Shown here: piece after piece, positions 1 to 11,900 of the stretch
Numbering within the stretch: position 1 is the first letter of the stretch
Layout of the letters: each line of letters starts with the position of its first letter
Assembly: GCA_014155875.1 (NCBI GenBank)
Contig: JACEFZ010002092.1
Location: 558,001-622,000, forward strand
From: Cepaea nemoralis
Taxonomy: Eukaryota > Mollusca > Gastropoda > Stylommatophora > Helicidae
Reading direction: 5' to 3'
DNA length: 64,000 nt
Notes under the pieces: generated by a model
What the model was told of the DNA's origin: nothing
Databases searched by the model: none
What the model saw: the letters and a program-made list of their open reading frames with translations, nothing else
Translations under genes and position numbers: made by a program

Positions 1-149
1 GTTTGTTATACATCGGAATAAAATTGGTGTCGAGACCTCTCTCCCCACCCGATACCGAAGTACCATTTCCGCGGACACTCTTGCAGAGTTCTCCTTGCCC
101 ACTCCAACCCCTTAAACGTTGTAACAAACATCACGAGGATCGACCGTCG

Positions 150-345
150 TGGCATCGGGTATACCCCATCTGAATGACAAGCTGCTCGAGAGCATCCTAC
201 AAAGCACAAACTCCGTAGCACCAGCGTTTACTTCCAGTGACCTCTGGAAATGGTGTCCTGGTGATCAAACTGCTGTCGTCCGAAATCGAACCCACAACTT
301 TAGGTGCCCGTGGCAGACCCATTGACCACTTCGCGATGCTGGAGA
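150..345 (-). repeat. tRNA-derived SINE, family 4
   Basis: The reverse strand has an A-box-like GCGAAGTGGTCAA and B-box-like GTGGGTTCGATTT, then a body with GCTACGGAGTTTGTGC shared with 62205-62430 and, more loosely, 58235-58440. Confidence 0.65.
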
Positions 346-1077
346 TTTAAAATAACAACGGGAACTCCCGTTAATTTGAGGACATTTATTTACACGTCAG
401 TGGAGGCCAGGTTGGATCTCCGCCTTCTTCCCTCCTCTTACGTATGCATTAAGACCATCCCTCTAATGTTTCTTATAAAATTAGTAATTTGTTTCAAGTT
501 CATGGCTTTCCATGTTTGTAATGGAATGAAGATGAGTTTGTGTCTGAATAAATACGTTAGAGGGCCTCCCTTAGGGACACCCTTAGGCAAAGTGGAGAGT
601 ACCAGTTTAACATCCATCTTAATCATGGTCTTTTTATTGTCACGGTCATTTTATTCATCTTAATCATGGTAACGTGAAACCATGGCAGCTGGTTGTGGAT
701 TGACCTTGAGAACAGTCGGCAGATAGTTGTTGACAGGACCGTGCAGTAGATTTTCTCAGCATTATATGATGCAAGTCTTCGAAATGCCGCCCTCCTTCGC
801 TGCTTATACCGCCCCCTTACGGTGCCGCCTGATGCCGCCACCTCTCTGTAACATAGCACGGCATGGCCCTGGCTGTTGATTATGGCCTCTATAGCGACGG
901 GAAGCTGCGTGTCTTTTTATAGTGACAATGGCAACTGTTATAGGCCTGTATGGTCTCTACCAAGATGAGGAAACAATGGCGGATTGCATTCTTTACAGAT
1001 AGCTTGTAAATCATGATTCGGTAGCTAGGTCATGTGACATAATCGAAACAAGAACACATACCTGATCCAAGACTTTG

Positions 1078-1285
1078 ATGCTAGTATGAGACGGCAATTC
1101 ACAATCCCACATACGGCGTTCAAAATATGCTGCATGCTATTTGGAAGCAGATTGACTTGCGTTAATTGTTAACGATGGTATGAGCATCGGTCTTTCAGAA
1201 ATCAATGGCAAACTACTAAAAGTAGGTAAAAGTCTTAAAATGCTGGGGTTGATTGCGATGTCATGTAAGAGACATGCAAATAACT
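1078..1285 (+). repeat. SINE family 1
   Basis: It has a degenerate tRNA-like head, then the central segment (TTTCAGAAATCAATGGCAAA) and the 3' end (CATGTAAGAGACATGCAA) shared with eight other copies in this window (minus at 4975, 14550, 34065, 44040, 60485; plus at 18820, 28935, 59940). Confidence 0.7.
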
Positions 1286-1316
1286 AAGAAGGGTGAAAAC
1301 TCTGACCAGTTTTGGA

Positions 1317-1665
1317 CGTGAGTGCTGTCATCGTGTGTAGGCGTGGTGCTGTCAGCGTGTGTAGGTGAGGTGCTGTCATCGTGTGTAGGCGAGATGCTGT
1401 CATCGTGTGTAGGTGAGGTGCTGTCATCGTGTGTAGGCGAGATGCTGTCATCGTGTGTAAGCGAGGTGCTGTCATCGTGTGTAGGCGAGATGCTGTCATC
1501 GTGTGTAGGCGAGGTGCTGTCATCGTGTGTGTAGGCAAGGTGCTGTCATCGTGTGTAGGCGAGGTGCTGTCATCGTGTGTAGACGAGGTTCTGTCATCGT
1601 GTGTGTAGGCGAGGTGCTGTCATCGTGTGTAGGCGAGGTGCTGTCACCGTGTGTAGGCAGCGGGT
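1317..1665. repeat. Minisatellite, 24-bp unit
   Basis: About 14 copies of GTGCTGTCATCGTGTGTAGG plus 4 nt, with occasional 2-bp GT insertions that break the period. Both strands stay open over parts of it, which is a repeat artefact. Confidence 0.95.
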
Positions 1666-1985
1666 TGAAGTCCTAGCCATATGTTACCAGGACCCATAAG
1701 GAAAGCAAAGAATGGTAACACTGCAACCTTCCATGAATGTCGTAAAAAACGATTAAGGAAGGTTGGCCTGAGACAGATCACATCATCCCTTAGAAAAGTG
1801 TAGCTGTCAAATTCAGCCAATCACGATCATGGCCTAAGCTCTGCCAAGGAGCAAGTGTGACACAATGATGTAAATTAAATAGAGTAAAAAATCCTAGAAC
1901 AGAAACGCTAGAAAATGACGTTACCCCCCCCCCCCCCCCGTCATACACCGCAAGGTACTATATTAGCAGTAAATGACAGTTTATG

Positions 1986-2090
1986 ACAGTTAAATGAGTT
2001 ATTCAGTCCATTGTTACTAAAAGTACCGCGCATGGGCTACGCTTGAGTTCAAAGCAGGTGAGCGCAAAGAAAGGTATAGAGACATTAAGG
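1986..2090 (+). repeat. 3' part of SINE family 2
   Basis: It shares TTCAGTCCATTG, GGCTACGCTTGAGTTCAAAG and GTGAGCGCAAAGAAAG with copies at 44629-44790 and 50855-51370. Confidence 0.65.
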
Positions 2091-3295
2091 TGGTGGTATG
2101 AATGTGAAGGAGGAAGAAGAGAAAGGAGAATGCTTAACATAACATAATACAACATAACAAAAGTGCTTGTTTCTACAGCAGGCTGTAATTTCGTTGTGAA
2201 ATCGCTCACAACAAAATCTGGTCACACTGTTAGTTACTAACGGGGCACGAAGTCGGCCAGAAGTCCGAGTCGGGACTCAAGCTCATGTAAACAAAACACA
2301 CTATTGTGGCTGTTTATTGCAAGGTTGGTTCACTGTATGTAACAGTAGAGTATAATTTAAATACATGCAACTTTTGATTGCCTCAAATTTGCAGCTGAAA
2401 CAAAAGACATACACAAGTTAGAACCGATTCCATATTCCCTGTTGTTGCCTGAGCCTGGGAAAACCCACCCCCATATTGTTTCGGTTTTAATAAATATGGT
2501 ATGCTTCCAAGAAGGCGAAAACGCAACTTTCAGTTGTGTTGGTTGGAACTATTCCTAAACCCACGTATTTCAAGAACAATATCAACGGTAACGGAAATTC
2601 CTTTACTTGGGTAACTCATTTTTATTTCAGTAGTTTTTTTTTTTTTTTAAACATATTCATGATTCATCAGATCAAGTAAATACCAATAAAATGTAAATCT
2701 TATAATTTCCAGGTTGATTATTAGATAAGATAGTTTCAGTTTCCATGTTAGAAATAAACAGGTTTTGCACGAGGATGTTGTAACTCGGAACACTGAAGCT
2801 CTGTACTTGTGAAATAGAATTATTGGAATATGGTGGATCCAGTTTGTTCTGTGAAGTGTGAAAATGAAACCATGAACAATTTAATGTAAGTTAACAATAA
2901 TCAATATGAATATGTTAAATTACTGTTGCCTACCTACGTTACTGTTGCCTACCTACGTCTTCTAATTAACTCCCTAGACCTTATTATACTTCACCTTTTT
3001 TCTAACTCCCCTAGATTTTATTAGAGCTCTTTTCTTCAAAAACCTTGCCTGCGCGTCCCTTCAGAGTTCATCCCTGCTATTGCTGCTTAGTGCTTGCAAG
3101 CATATGATTGTACATAAATTACAGTCCTGTAGCAGACCATCTGTTCTGGAGATGTAGCACATAAGAAACCAGTGGGAGACAATGAATAATAATAAGATTA
3201 ATGGATAGGAAAAAATAGCTTGCTTCATTATGTTATACATACAACTCCTAACATTGTAGTTGTATATCATTGTGGATAGTACCAGTTATTTAATT

Positions 3296-3560
3296 TAGTC
3301 CGATTTTGCGATCCGTAATCTGAGACATTTTGTTGGAGACACTTCGATTTGGACACATAGGAGAGCTGCACAGAAAGGGAATCTTGAAAAATGTTTTGGT
3401 TCAAGATCCCGACACTTAAATGTGAATATCTTCGCTACTAATTGACGTACAGGCATCATTGTGGTACCGGTGGATTCTGTTTTTCAAGGCCCATCTGTGG
3501 TGGTCTCATGAGTAAATACTCAATTTGAAAATCATGATCAAACCTGCTAATATTACATTA
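3296..3560 (+). repeat. Dispersed repeat A, first copy
   Basis: A roughly 260-bp segment that recurs inverted at 21095-21375 (shared features: GAGACATTTTG..., GACGTACAGGCATCATTG, GTGGTCTCATGAGTAAATAC, then CAATTTGAAAATCATGATC). No ORF or terminal repeats were recognised; class unknown. Confidence 0.7.
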
Positions 3561-4524
3561 CATAAGCTTACCATACACAGAGTGGGCATTACTACTAAAG
3601 ATTTCTCTGGTAAGGACAGTCCGGTGAGGAAGAAAGCATAATGATATGAACATTCACCTTTATCTGCCATGGAATTACTGTGTCTTACATCCCTTACCAC
3701 AGATCTTGTTTTGTAACTATCCTGTTATTTTTCACATATGGTTTATATTTCCTTAGTTGGGTGATGGCAGTTATCTACCGGTACTTCTTCCAGGTGTCAT
3801 TGTTCAAGGCTTCCTGAAGTCTGATAGCAGTGTGGTTAGTTCTTTGGCTTTCTAACAGTAGTCTGGGATTCATTTCCAGTAGTGGCAGCATTAGATTTTC
3901 CTTCCTAACGTATCTGATTTTAGGGTCAGTCAAGCCTTATAAATGAGGTCATCAATTTCCTTACCAACTGGCGACGTGCTTCTGCATATTTCACCCTCTA
4001 TAATACAGTATATCAATTTATGTGCTAGTTTTTTCATCCTCTATAATACATTATATCAGTTCATGTGCTAGTTTTTTCATACTATGATAAAAGGCTAGTG
4101 GCTGGCTGGTGACTAAGAATGTTGGGTACCCCTTCGGCCTTCGGGAGACCAGCCGTCTCTTTGTTGATTCTACAAACCACCATGAAAGACTCTGCTTATG
4201 TAGACTATGGATACATGGCTATCACAGGCCTGAACTGAGCTAGCAGGGGGTCTTGAAGTTAATGGACCTCCAACATGCAGAGACCAGAAACCACAGTGGA
4301 AAAGCCTCTGATACTCCATCAGCCCACTCCCAAATCTGGAATACATTGTGTCCACCGAATGTTTCTTAGCAAATGATAAATCAGTTGAAGTATCAATTGG
4401 CCTTATATCCAACTAAACAACATATAGATTAAAATATCTGTCGGTTGTAAGTCCTACTATATAATGCCAGTTCTATGGTAGAAATCTTGTTGTTCACGCA
4501 AACTTTTGTTAATTGGAGAACAGG

Positions 4525-4970
4525 GTAAGATTATTCCAGTCACTTCTTCATGTAGTCTATGATGTGTGGCATGGGTGAGCTTGTCTTTCCAGTCTTCTAT
4601 CTTGTGTACTGCCAGTTATTTCTGATACTGATGTTCCTGTATGCCATGATGTCAAACTGTCCAGCATCTTCTCTCTTGGTCTCCCTCTCATCTCCTCCAG
4701 CTCCTAAACTATCTTCTTTTGATGCGAGTAGCCAGTTCTATTTGTGAGTTACACTTCTTTCAAGATATCTTCATTACTCTTTCTATCTGACCTTGGTGTT
4801 CTCATTTCTATAAAATCACATCTTCACAGCTTCCATATAATTCCTCACTTGTGTGCTAATTGTCCATGATTCACATCCATACATCAAGATTAGCTAAATA
4901 TAGCTTTTGAGAACTCAGTTTTCAGTGCGTGAAACACTGATGCCTTCTTGCCTTTTATCCACTAAATAAA
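4525..4970 (-). mobile_element. 5'-truncated LINE, C-terminal end of ORF2 (family C-like)
   Basis: The reverse strand encodes decayed pieces such as LMYGCESWTI and REKMLDSLTSWHTGT, typical of the end of non-LTR retrotransposon ORF2. Several stops and frame shifts. Directly abuts a SINE at 4975. Confidence 0.6.
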
Positions 4971-4974
4971 AAAG

Positions 4975-5092
4975 TTAGTTGCATGTCCTTTACAAGATGT
5001 AGCAGTCAACCCCAGCTTGTTTTGGCTGTTCGTGATTCTTGGGCAAGTTTACGTTCAGTAGTTTTCCATTGCTTTCTGAACGACTGGCACCC
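4975..5092 (-). repeat. 3' half of SINE family 1
   Basis: The reverse strand shows CAGAAAGCAATGGAAAACTA and the 3' end CTTGTAAAGGACATGCAACT followed by AACT-type tail. Confidence 0.75.
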
Positions 5093-5329
5093 ATCCATCC
5101 ATCCATCATGTGCCATGCCGATAAGCATGTAGATTACGTTCAGTGTAAAAAATGCAATTTTTAGTACCATGAATAATATGCATTTTGAGTTTTAGCGGGT
5201 GAAAATGAGTAAAAATTGTGCATATTGCACATGAGGTTTTACAGTGTGTGTGCGTGAGTGGGAGCCCGTAAGCACATGTGCGTAAGAAAATAATAGCTGT
5301 ATGTGTGCATGATATATATATATCTATAC

Positions 5330-5374
5330 ATATAATATAATATAATATAATATAATATAATATAATATAATATA
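5330..5374. repeat. Pentanucleotide (TATAA)n microsatellite
   Basis: About eight copies of TATAA/ATAAT between two CCAT-type tails of LINE fragments. Confidence 0.95.
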
Positions 5375-5375
5375 T

Positions 5376-5660
5376 CCATCCATCGTGTACCATGGCGATA
5401 AGCGTGGGCGGTAATGATTCGCCATTTAACTCGATCACCAGAGTCGTAGATCAGCTCAGTGTTCTTGTCTGGATCATACCACATGGCCAACCCATCCAGG
5501 TATTTACTTCTCTGTCTTCCTCTTCTTCTCTTCCCCTCGATCTTGCTAGTTGTCACCAAGTTCTCCAATTTATTTCTTCTCATAACATGCTCATAAAATT
5601 TGGACTTTCTACGTCTAATTTCTCTAATAAATTTACCATTTTCATTGTTTCTTGTAGTGA
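5376..5660 (-). mobile_element. LINE family A, ORF2 C-terminus with (GGAT)n 3' tail
   Basis: The reverse strand encodes HVMRRNKLENLVTTSKIEGK, then RGRQRSKYLDGLAMWY and a terminal HAYRHGT. The same ORF2 end occurs at 8576, 15385, 37940 and 62485. The 3' tail is a run of GGAT, read as ATCC on the plus strand. Confidence 0.82.
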
Positions 5661-6140
5661 GCATGACTTTACCGACTGATGTAGTTGTTTTGAATTGTTT
5701 CCTCGCTGGTGATTGAGGATGATGCCACACCATTGACTGTCTTTTTGTCTCCTGTTCAAAATGATGAACCCAAGTTTTGTCTCCTGTCACCTTATTTGAC
5801 AAAATAACATCCCCATCTGTCTCAAACCGACGCAACAATTCCAAATAAATTGTTTTTCTTTGGGCCTTATGGTCCTCGTGAGAGCTCGAAGAACACATCT
5901 TGCACTAAGCTATGAATATCCTAGGTTTTTGAAAATTTCAATCACATTACCGTTGCTTATTGAAAGCTGCATGGACGATTGTTTGTTTCGCCTATCTCTG
6001 TGAATCATGATGTCAGCATGTTCCAACATAATCTGGCAGGTAGCTGTGGTAGGGCGGAGCGTGGCTTATCAGCCAGCTGTACATCTCCACTTACAGAAAC
6101 CATAACTCTCCGTGCCTAGCGACTAACTGTGTTTCTATCG
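5655..6140 (-). mobile_element. mariner transposase fragment
   Basis: The reverse strand encodes a decayed HTH part, then VTGDKTWVHHFEQETKRQSM and SVGKVMLT, the region around the first catalytic Asp of IS630/Tc1/mariner transposases. It is cut off at SVGKVMLT, where the family A LINE joins it in the same frame. Confidence 0.8.
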
Positions 6141-6171
6141 ACTACAAAAGTGCCATAACAATCCTCTGATT

Positions 6172-6206
6172 GTGTGTGTGTGTGTGTGTGTGTGTGTACA
6201 CACACA

Positions 6207-6293
<87 letters not shown>

Positions 6294-6345
6294 TCTCTCT
6301 CTCTCACTCACTCACTCACCCACCCACCCACTCCACTCACTCCAC
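6172..6345. repeat. Compound microsatellite (GT)n(CA)n(CT)n(CACT)n
   Basis: A long pure CT run bounded by GT/CA and CACT/CACC runs. Open frames here are artefacts. Confidence 0.97.
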
Positions 6346-6439
6346 TCTCTATATATAGATGCCTTTTTGCATCGTGTGTGCGTGCATCATCAACATTCTC
6401 AACTGCAAGCACAATCAAGCAAGTCACCTAAACAAGTCA

Positions 6440-8290
6440 AGAAGCCTGATATGCGGGAGGAAAATGGCACGTGGCAAGAACACCAAAAGACACACGGTAT
6501 CCAAGATGTGCGACAAGAAGAAGAACGTGGAGAGCCTGCCTGTGAGCTGTAACAAAGAACATGAAACTATAGCTACTACTGAAGCCACCAGTAGGGAGAC
6601 TGTCGACAGTCCACCACAGACAAGAGCCAAACCTACTGAGAAGCAGAGAGGAGAAAGACACCAGAGTCGGAAACACCGACTTACCGACAAGCAAGTGGGT
6701 TGTCAAGCATATCCAAGTGGAACTATCAGACTAAGAAATCCTGAAGCAGCTATGAGAAGAGAATCTTCACATCCGATTCTTGAAGGCAGAGCGGCTCCTC
6801 ACCTATTCCAAGATACCTACAACCTTGGCAGTGGTGACGACGGAGGGCAGCGAAATGCCGACCACAGTATCAATCAACAAGAAAATACAACAGCCAGAGA
6901 GATTATCCCAAGAATAAATTAATTCATCCCAAGAATAAATCAGTGTTCCAAATGCCAGAGGGCTGGCCACAGCAGAGCATGTTGATGTAAGACGGAAATC
7001 TGCCGGTACTGCACCGATCACCATGCCTTCAAGGAGTGTCCGCTGGCCAAGCTGGACACGGACTTTGAGCACCCAACAACAAACGAAAGTGCACCAACTG
7101 CCTGGGCAAGCATGGAGCAAGATACTTGGGCTGTCTGTACCTGCAACGACACAGAGACGTATTAAAGCTCGCCATCAACGCAAAGACACCATACAACGAA
7201 GCAATGCTGAGGTGCAAGACAGCCATTTGTATATCACAAGCTGAAAGAGATCAACTGCAAAAACAGATAGATGAGTTAAAGAAACAAGTCAAGGCACTGC
7301 TGATGCTGACTCCGACCAGCGACAACAAAAAACTAATGGCGGAAATGGAGATCCAGCAAAACATCAAGCAAGAAGTGGAACATATGGCACTGATAAAGGA
7401 GAACGAAGAAATCCTACAAACCATTAAATCAGAGCGAGAACTACAGAAAGCTGAAATGGAACTTTTCCGAAACAAAACAACAGAAGCCGTACAAGAAATT
7501 ACAGAAAAACCGCAAGATGAAAACCAAGAGACAGAACCTGAACCGCAAGCTAAAACTGCCAGCAGCCCAACCACGACGCAAGAAACAGTCAAAGGGAAGC
7601 CAATATCCCGCCAGACATCCAAAGAAAATCGAGATGAGCACCCTGACGACAGCAGAGAGGACGCCCCGAAACCGCCAATATTTACCGAGGAAGAAATCGC
7701 AGAGATTAACAGGGATCATGAACTCAGGTGCAAGGAATACAGAAGGCGCATGGAAGAAAAAGAAAAGAAGTACAAGAAACACAAGGGAAAACCAAGGCCC
7801 TACCATACCTATAAAGAATGCCCAGACTTAAACACGGATGACGTACACCCATGGGCATACTATATAGATGACGGAGAAATCGTCCCATGGCTGACCGCGG
7901 AGGAAGAGATCGAAAGGCAACAAAAAACTCGAAAGAAAACAAAGGCGCATGGAAGAAAATGAAAACATTGACAAGCTTCTACGGACCACACACAAAAAAG
8001 GAGGCAAAAAGACCAAATAAAAAGTCCTTATTAGGACTGTAACCAGAAGAGACAGAAACTGCCACTAACAAAAGAAACCACCAGGCGACGGGCACAAAGG
8101 ACAGCCGCCACCAACCCCCCAGCTGACGTCACAGACACAAACCAACATAACCAGTCCGAAATAGGACTCTCTCGTAAGAGCGCACAAGACAAGAATCAGG
8201 GTGAATGAACCTACAAAAACCACGGCTCTCAAAATAACCACCGCTGAGGAAGCAGGTTAGACGAGACCGAATTTGGAATTTTTTTTTTCT
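6440..8290 (+). mobile_element. Non-LTR retrotransposon ORF1 (gag-like, zinc knuckles), broken
   Basis: It begins with a Lys/Arg-rich N-terminus (MARGKNTKRHTV), then has CCHC-type knuckles: CSKCQRAGHSRAC (6945 on, followed by an in-frame TGA), CRYCTDHHAFKEC and, after a frame shift near 7070, CTNCLGKHGARYLGC. This triplet resembles the PRE_C2HC/zinc-knuckle region of Jockey-type gag proteins. The open stretch 7126-7962 continues with a coiled coil (QAERDQLQKQIDELKKQ...) and a Lys/Glu-rich tail. The element ends near 8290 in a T-rich junction, with no ORF2. Known: ORF1 proteins of this type bind element RNA. This copy is inactive (one stop, one frameshift). Confidence 0.75.
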
Positions 8291-8324
8291 TGAAAATTGG
8301 ATTTGGAATATATATATATTGAAA

Positions 8325-8530
8325 CAGCTTTCTTTGGTTATGTGATGAGAAGAGAGGCATTGGAGAACATTGTGACAACTGGAAAGATTGAGGGGAAGAG
8401 AGGCAGACCGAGAGAAATGATGCTGGATGGATTGGGATGGTGGCATGGAGGAATATCATCAGCAGAGTTGATCCAGAAAACCAAAGACCGAGATCTGTGG
8501 GGTCATGAACGCCTACACTAGCCAGCATGG
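8325..8530 (+). mobile_element. LINE family C, ORF2 C-terminus
   Basis: It encodes MRREALENIVTTGKIEGKRG, then REMMLDGLGWWHGGISSAEL and QKTKDRDLW. A close copy lies at 17953-18193. Confidence 0.78.
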
Positions 8531-8555
8531 CACTTAATGCTGATTATGATATATA

Positions 8556-8850
8556 TATCCATCCATCCATCCATCCATCATGTGCCATGCTGGTAAGCGT
8601 GGACGGTCATGTTCTGCCATCTCACTCGATCACCAAAGTCATGGATCAGCTCCATGTTCCTGACTCGATCATGCCACATGGCCAAGCCATCCAGGTATTT
8701 ACTTCTCAGTCTTCCCCTTGGTCTCTTCCCTTCGATCTTGCCAGTCGTCATCAAGTTCTCCAAGTCATTTCTTCTCATAACATGCCCAAAAAATTTTGAC
8801 TGTCTACGTCTAATGACTAATCAGTTTACGATCTTCATTTGTTTCTTGAA
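8556..8850 (-). mobile_element. LINE family A, ORF2 C-terminus with (GGAT)n tail
   Basis: The reverse strand encodes MRRNDLENLMTTGKIEGKRP, RGRLRSKYLDGLAMWHDRV and HAYQHGT, preceded by decayed sequence. It ends about 100 bp before exon 1. Confidence 0.83.
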
Positions 8851-8974
8851 GGACTTGAAAGATATATATATATATATGTTCATGTGTGCGTATGAGAAAG
8901 GGGAGGAGGGTATACTTATTTATAGTAGCTTACGTGTATGCATGTAATATTTTTCCTGTCTGTTTATTTAACAG

Positions 8975-11900
8975 CTGCACAGTCTGTTACTGCAGACTCA
9001 ACGGAATCTTACCTCTCAACCAGCACGTGTCTAGCACACGTCACATCAGAAAGGTTGAGATTAAGAAAGCTGCTCTCAGGAGTCGCAGTTCCAATCTGTC
9101 AGACAGTACCAGCCATCAAGTCTGCACATCTCAACATGAAACCAGTGCTACTCATTTGAGTACAGAACAAGACACAGTGAACCTGAATCCTCTGGGACTT
9201 GGTGATGGGATTCAGGTTTTACAGTTCCAGAATACACCATTGCCTAGTTTTGTCAGACCAGGTCAGGTGTCAGATTTAACACGGGGTGTAAATATATCGC
9301 AGGAGGAGACTTATTCATCTGCTGCAGCAATGAACATTTTTTCTTTGCAGCCACAGAGGGGACCTAACGGTGAGGCTTATGGTATGATGGGTGGCAAGGG
9401 TTTCTGCTATATCTGTAATATTGAACTGACATCACAGCAGCATTGTCAGCAGCATATTAAAGGTAGCAGACATATTAAAAAGGATAAAGATATCACAAGT
9501 CTCCTACCTAACTCTCAACCAGGAAATGCACACCTGTTAAATCCAGCCCAGATCTTGCCCCCCCAGGAGCATGTTAGAGTAGTTAATAACGGAGGTCCCA
9601 ATGGAAGTGTGTATGATGTCCTTGGACCAGGTGGCCATTGTTATGTTTGTAATGTTGTGTTTACTTCGACACGGCTTGCAAATGAACACATTGCAGGCCA
9701 GAAGCACAGAAAGAAAGTTGCATCGCAGAATTTACTCGACTTTGGTGATCATAAGTTTTCGGGAGTTGTCAGTTCTGAACAGCCTGCCAGAGTGACCTCC
9801 AGTGCAGGTCCTTCAGGTGATGTTTCTTCAAGTGTGATCAATTCTTGGCAGACAGTAGGCCATGGATTCAATGCTGCTGATCATATTCCATCTGTTACAA
9901 CCAGTTCAGAACAAATCGGTCGGGTTGGTAATGCTTCTCCTGTTAGAAGAGATTCCAGGCAGATTGAAGAATACACCATGGCAGATGTCATTACTGCTGG
10001 CCACACTCCTAAACACAATACTGGTGTGACATCAGGTATGGACAGACCTGGACAAACCACAGCTCTTGCTTTGACAAATGCTCTTAATTCTAAACTGTCC
10101 CATGACTATATTTCAAATAATTTTGGTTCTGGAGTGCTTTCTGGCAATATCCCACCACATATAGCTACTTCTGGACAAATTACTAGGTTTGCAGCGTCCA
10201 CTGGTATTGGTTTAGCTCCACAACTTGTACCCTCCAGGGGTCCAAATGGAGAGCCCTATATGATGAATGGGAACAGAGGATACTGTTACATTTGTAAGTT
10301 AGAGCTCACGTCTGCATCACATGCTCAGTCTCATATAACGGGCAAGAAGCATAAAAAGAAAAACTGGGAAGAAATGAGTGGCAGTGTGGTGAACACGTCA
10401 GCTGATGGAATTCTGTCTTCAGACAAGAGTGGAGTTCTCATGTGCTCAATCTGCAATGTGCCATTTTCTTCTCCTGAAAATGCCAGGCAGCATTTCATGA
10501 GTGACAGACATAGGAAGAAACTCTCATATATACCCAGCAATTTTACAGGTGAAAATGTGCAGGAAACTAACCCTGAGCAGGTAGGGGTGATGAAGGTGTA
10601 TCATCCACCCGCTGAGATGCCGGCACAAGTTGTCACATATTCACATGGTCTCATCAAAGATTTAAAAACCTCTTTTGAACAAGAGCAAGGTGAGCAACCA
10701 TTTGCACCAAACAGAGAGTTCCGGAAAAGTTCTAGCACTGAGGCTTATGTTATGAACGATGACCGGGGTTCTGGCTCTGTCTATAATGTTGAAGTAACAT
10801 CACCGCAACAATTCAGACAACACATTGAGGAAAGCAAACACATAATTGAAAAGGAATCTTTCAGTTTAAAGTCACTTGAAACTGTTGATCCTGAACAAAC
10901 AAAGGTTATGAAATTATATGATTCAACTGATCAGATATCTGTGCACAGTAATTCACATGGTCTCATTACAGATATTACTAACACAATTGAAAATGCTGAA
11001 CTGCAGATAAAAAGTGAGCATCTCGTGCCACCAAGTGGGGGGCTGCCGACAGAAGCTAACACTGAGACTGATGTTATGAGTGACAACAGAGATACCTGCG
11101 GTGTTTGCAATACTGAACTAACATCACAAGACATCCAGGTTCACAAAAATATTGACAAAGTAAACGAATTATTAAGTGAAAAATCACGTGAAACTGTTGA
11201 TTCCAAGCAGTCACAGATAGTGGGGATAAATCAGTCTCAAGTTCAGAATGTACCTGGTATTCCTGAATCTGATCCTTTAAAGGCACTTGGAAGTTTTAAT
11301 AATAGCATAGGGAATTCCACATCAATAAATCAGCGCTCCAAGCCACCATTATTGCCTTCTGTTGCATATTCTATTACACACGGTATTCCTGAAACTGATC
11401 CATTGAAGACACTTGGAAGTTTTCATATGACCATAGGGAATTCCACATTGATAAACCAGCCCTCCAAATCACTGTCGTTCCCTTCTGTTGCATATTCTAA
11501 TATTACAGAGGAAGAATATTCGTTACCTGCAAATACTAATTCCTCAGAAACTAACGCATCGGATCCTGTCTTGAGTATGACTGTCTCTGATAGCGTGATT
11601 AAATCAGAAACATCTGAACAAAGCAACTCTGCAACCAGCAATACCCAGACTAAATATATGCTTCAGAATGATAATCTGAGCAACCAGCGGAAGGAGCCAT
11701 TGAAAGTTGGAAACAAAGAAATAGCTCACTCAAATGATTTTGCTGAGCATGGTAATCTTGGCAGCCAACAGAAGGAACCATTGAAAGTTGAACGCAAAGA
11801 AATAGTTCACTCAAATGATTATGCAGAGCATGGTAATCTCAGCAGCCAACAGAAGGAGCCATTGAAAGTTGAACACAAAGAAATAAACTCAATTACAGGG

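Larger units (their letters stand above)
1..8974. other. Upstream region (probably intron) of mobile-element debris
   Basis: No host exon was recognised here. It holds SINEs (150-345, 1078-1285, 1986-2090), a minisatellite (1317-1665), a dispersed repeat (3296-3560), LINE tails (4525-4970, 5376-5660, 8325-8530, 8576-8850), a mariner piece (5655-6140) and a LINE ORF1 (6440-8290). The stretches 346-1077, 1666-1985, 2091-3295 and 3561-4524 show nothing I can name. Because exon 1 opens with an acceptor, this is probably intron, but a distant promoter cannot be excluded. Confidence 0.6.

Noticed and set aside
438..626. Minus-strand frame with LPKGVPKGGPL, resembling RT motif B
   Set aside because: Only this short match, no YADD or other RT motif around it; too weak to call.
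304..663. 119-codon plus-strand frame as an upstream exon of the zinc-finger gene
   Set aside because: No zinc finger, no phase-2 donor of good quality, composition like non-coding DNA.
1322..1534. Frames through the 24-bp minisatellite
   Set aside because: Stop-free repeat unit on both strands; no coding signs.
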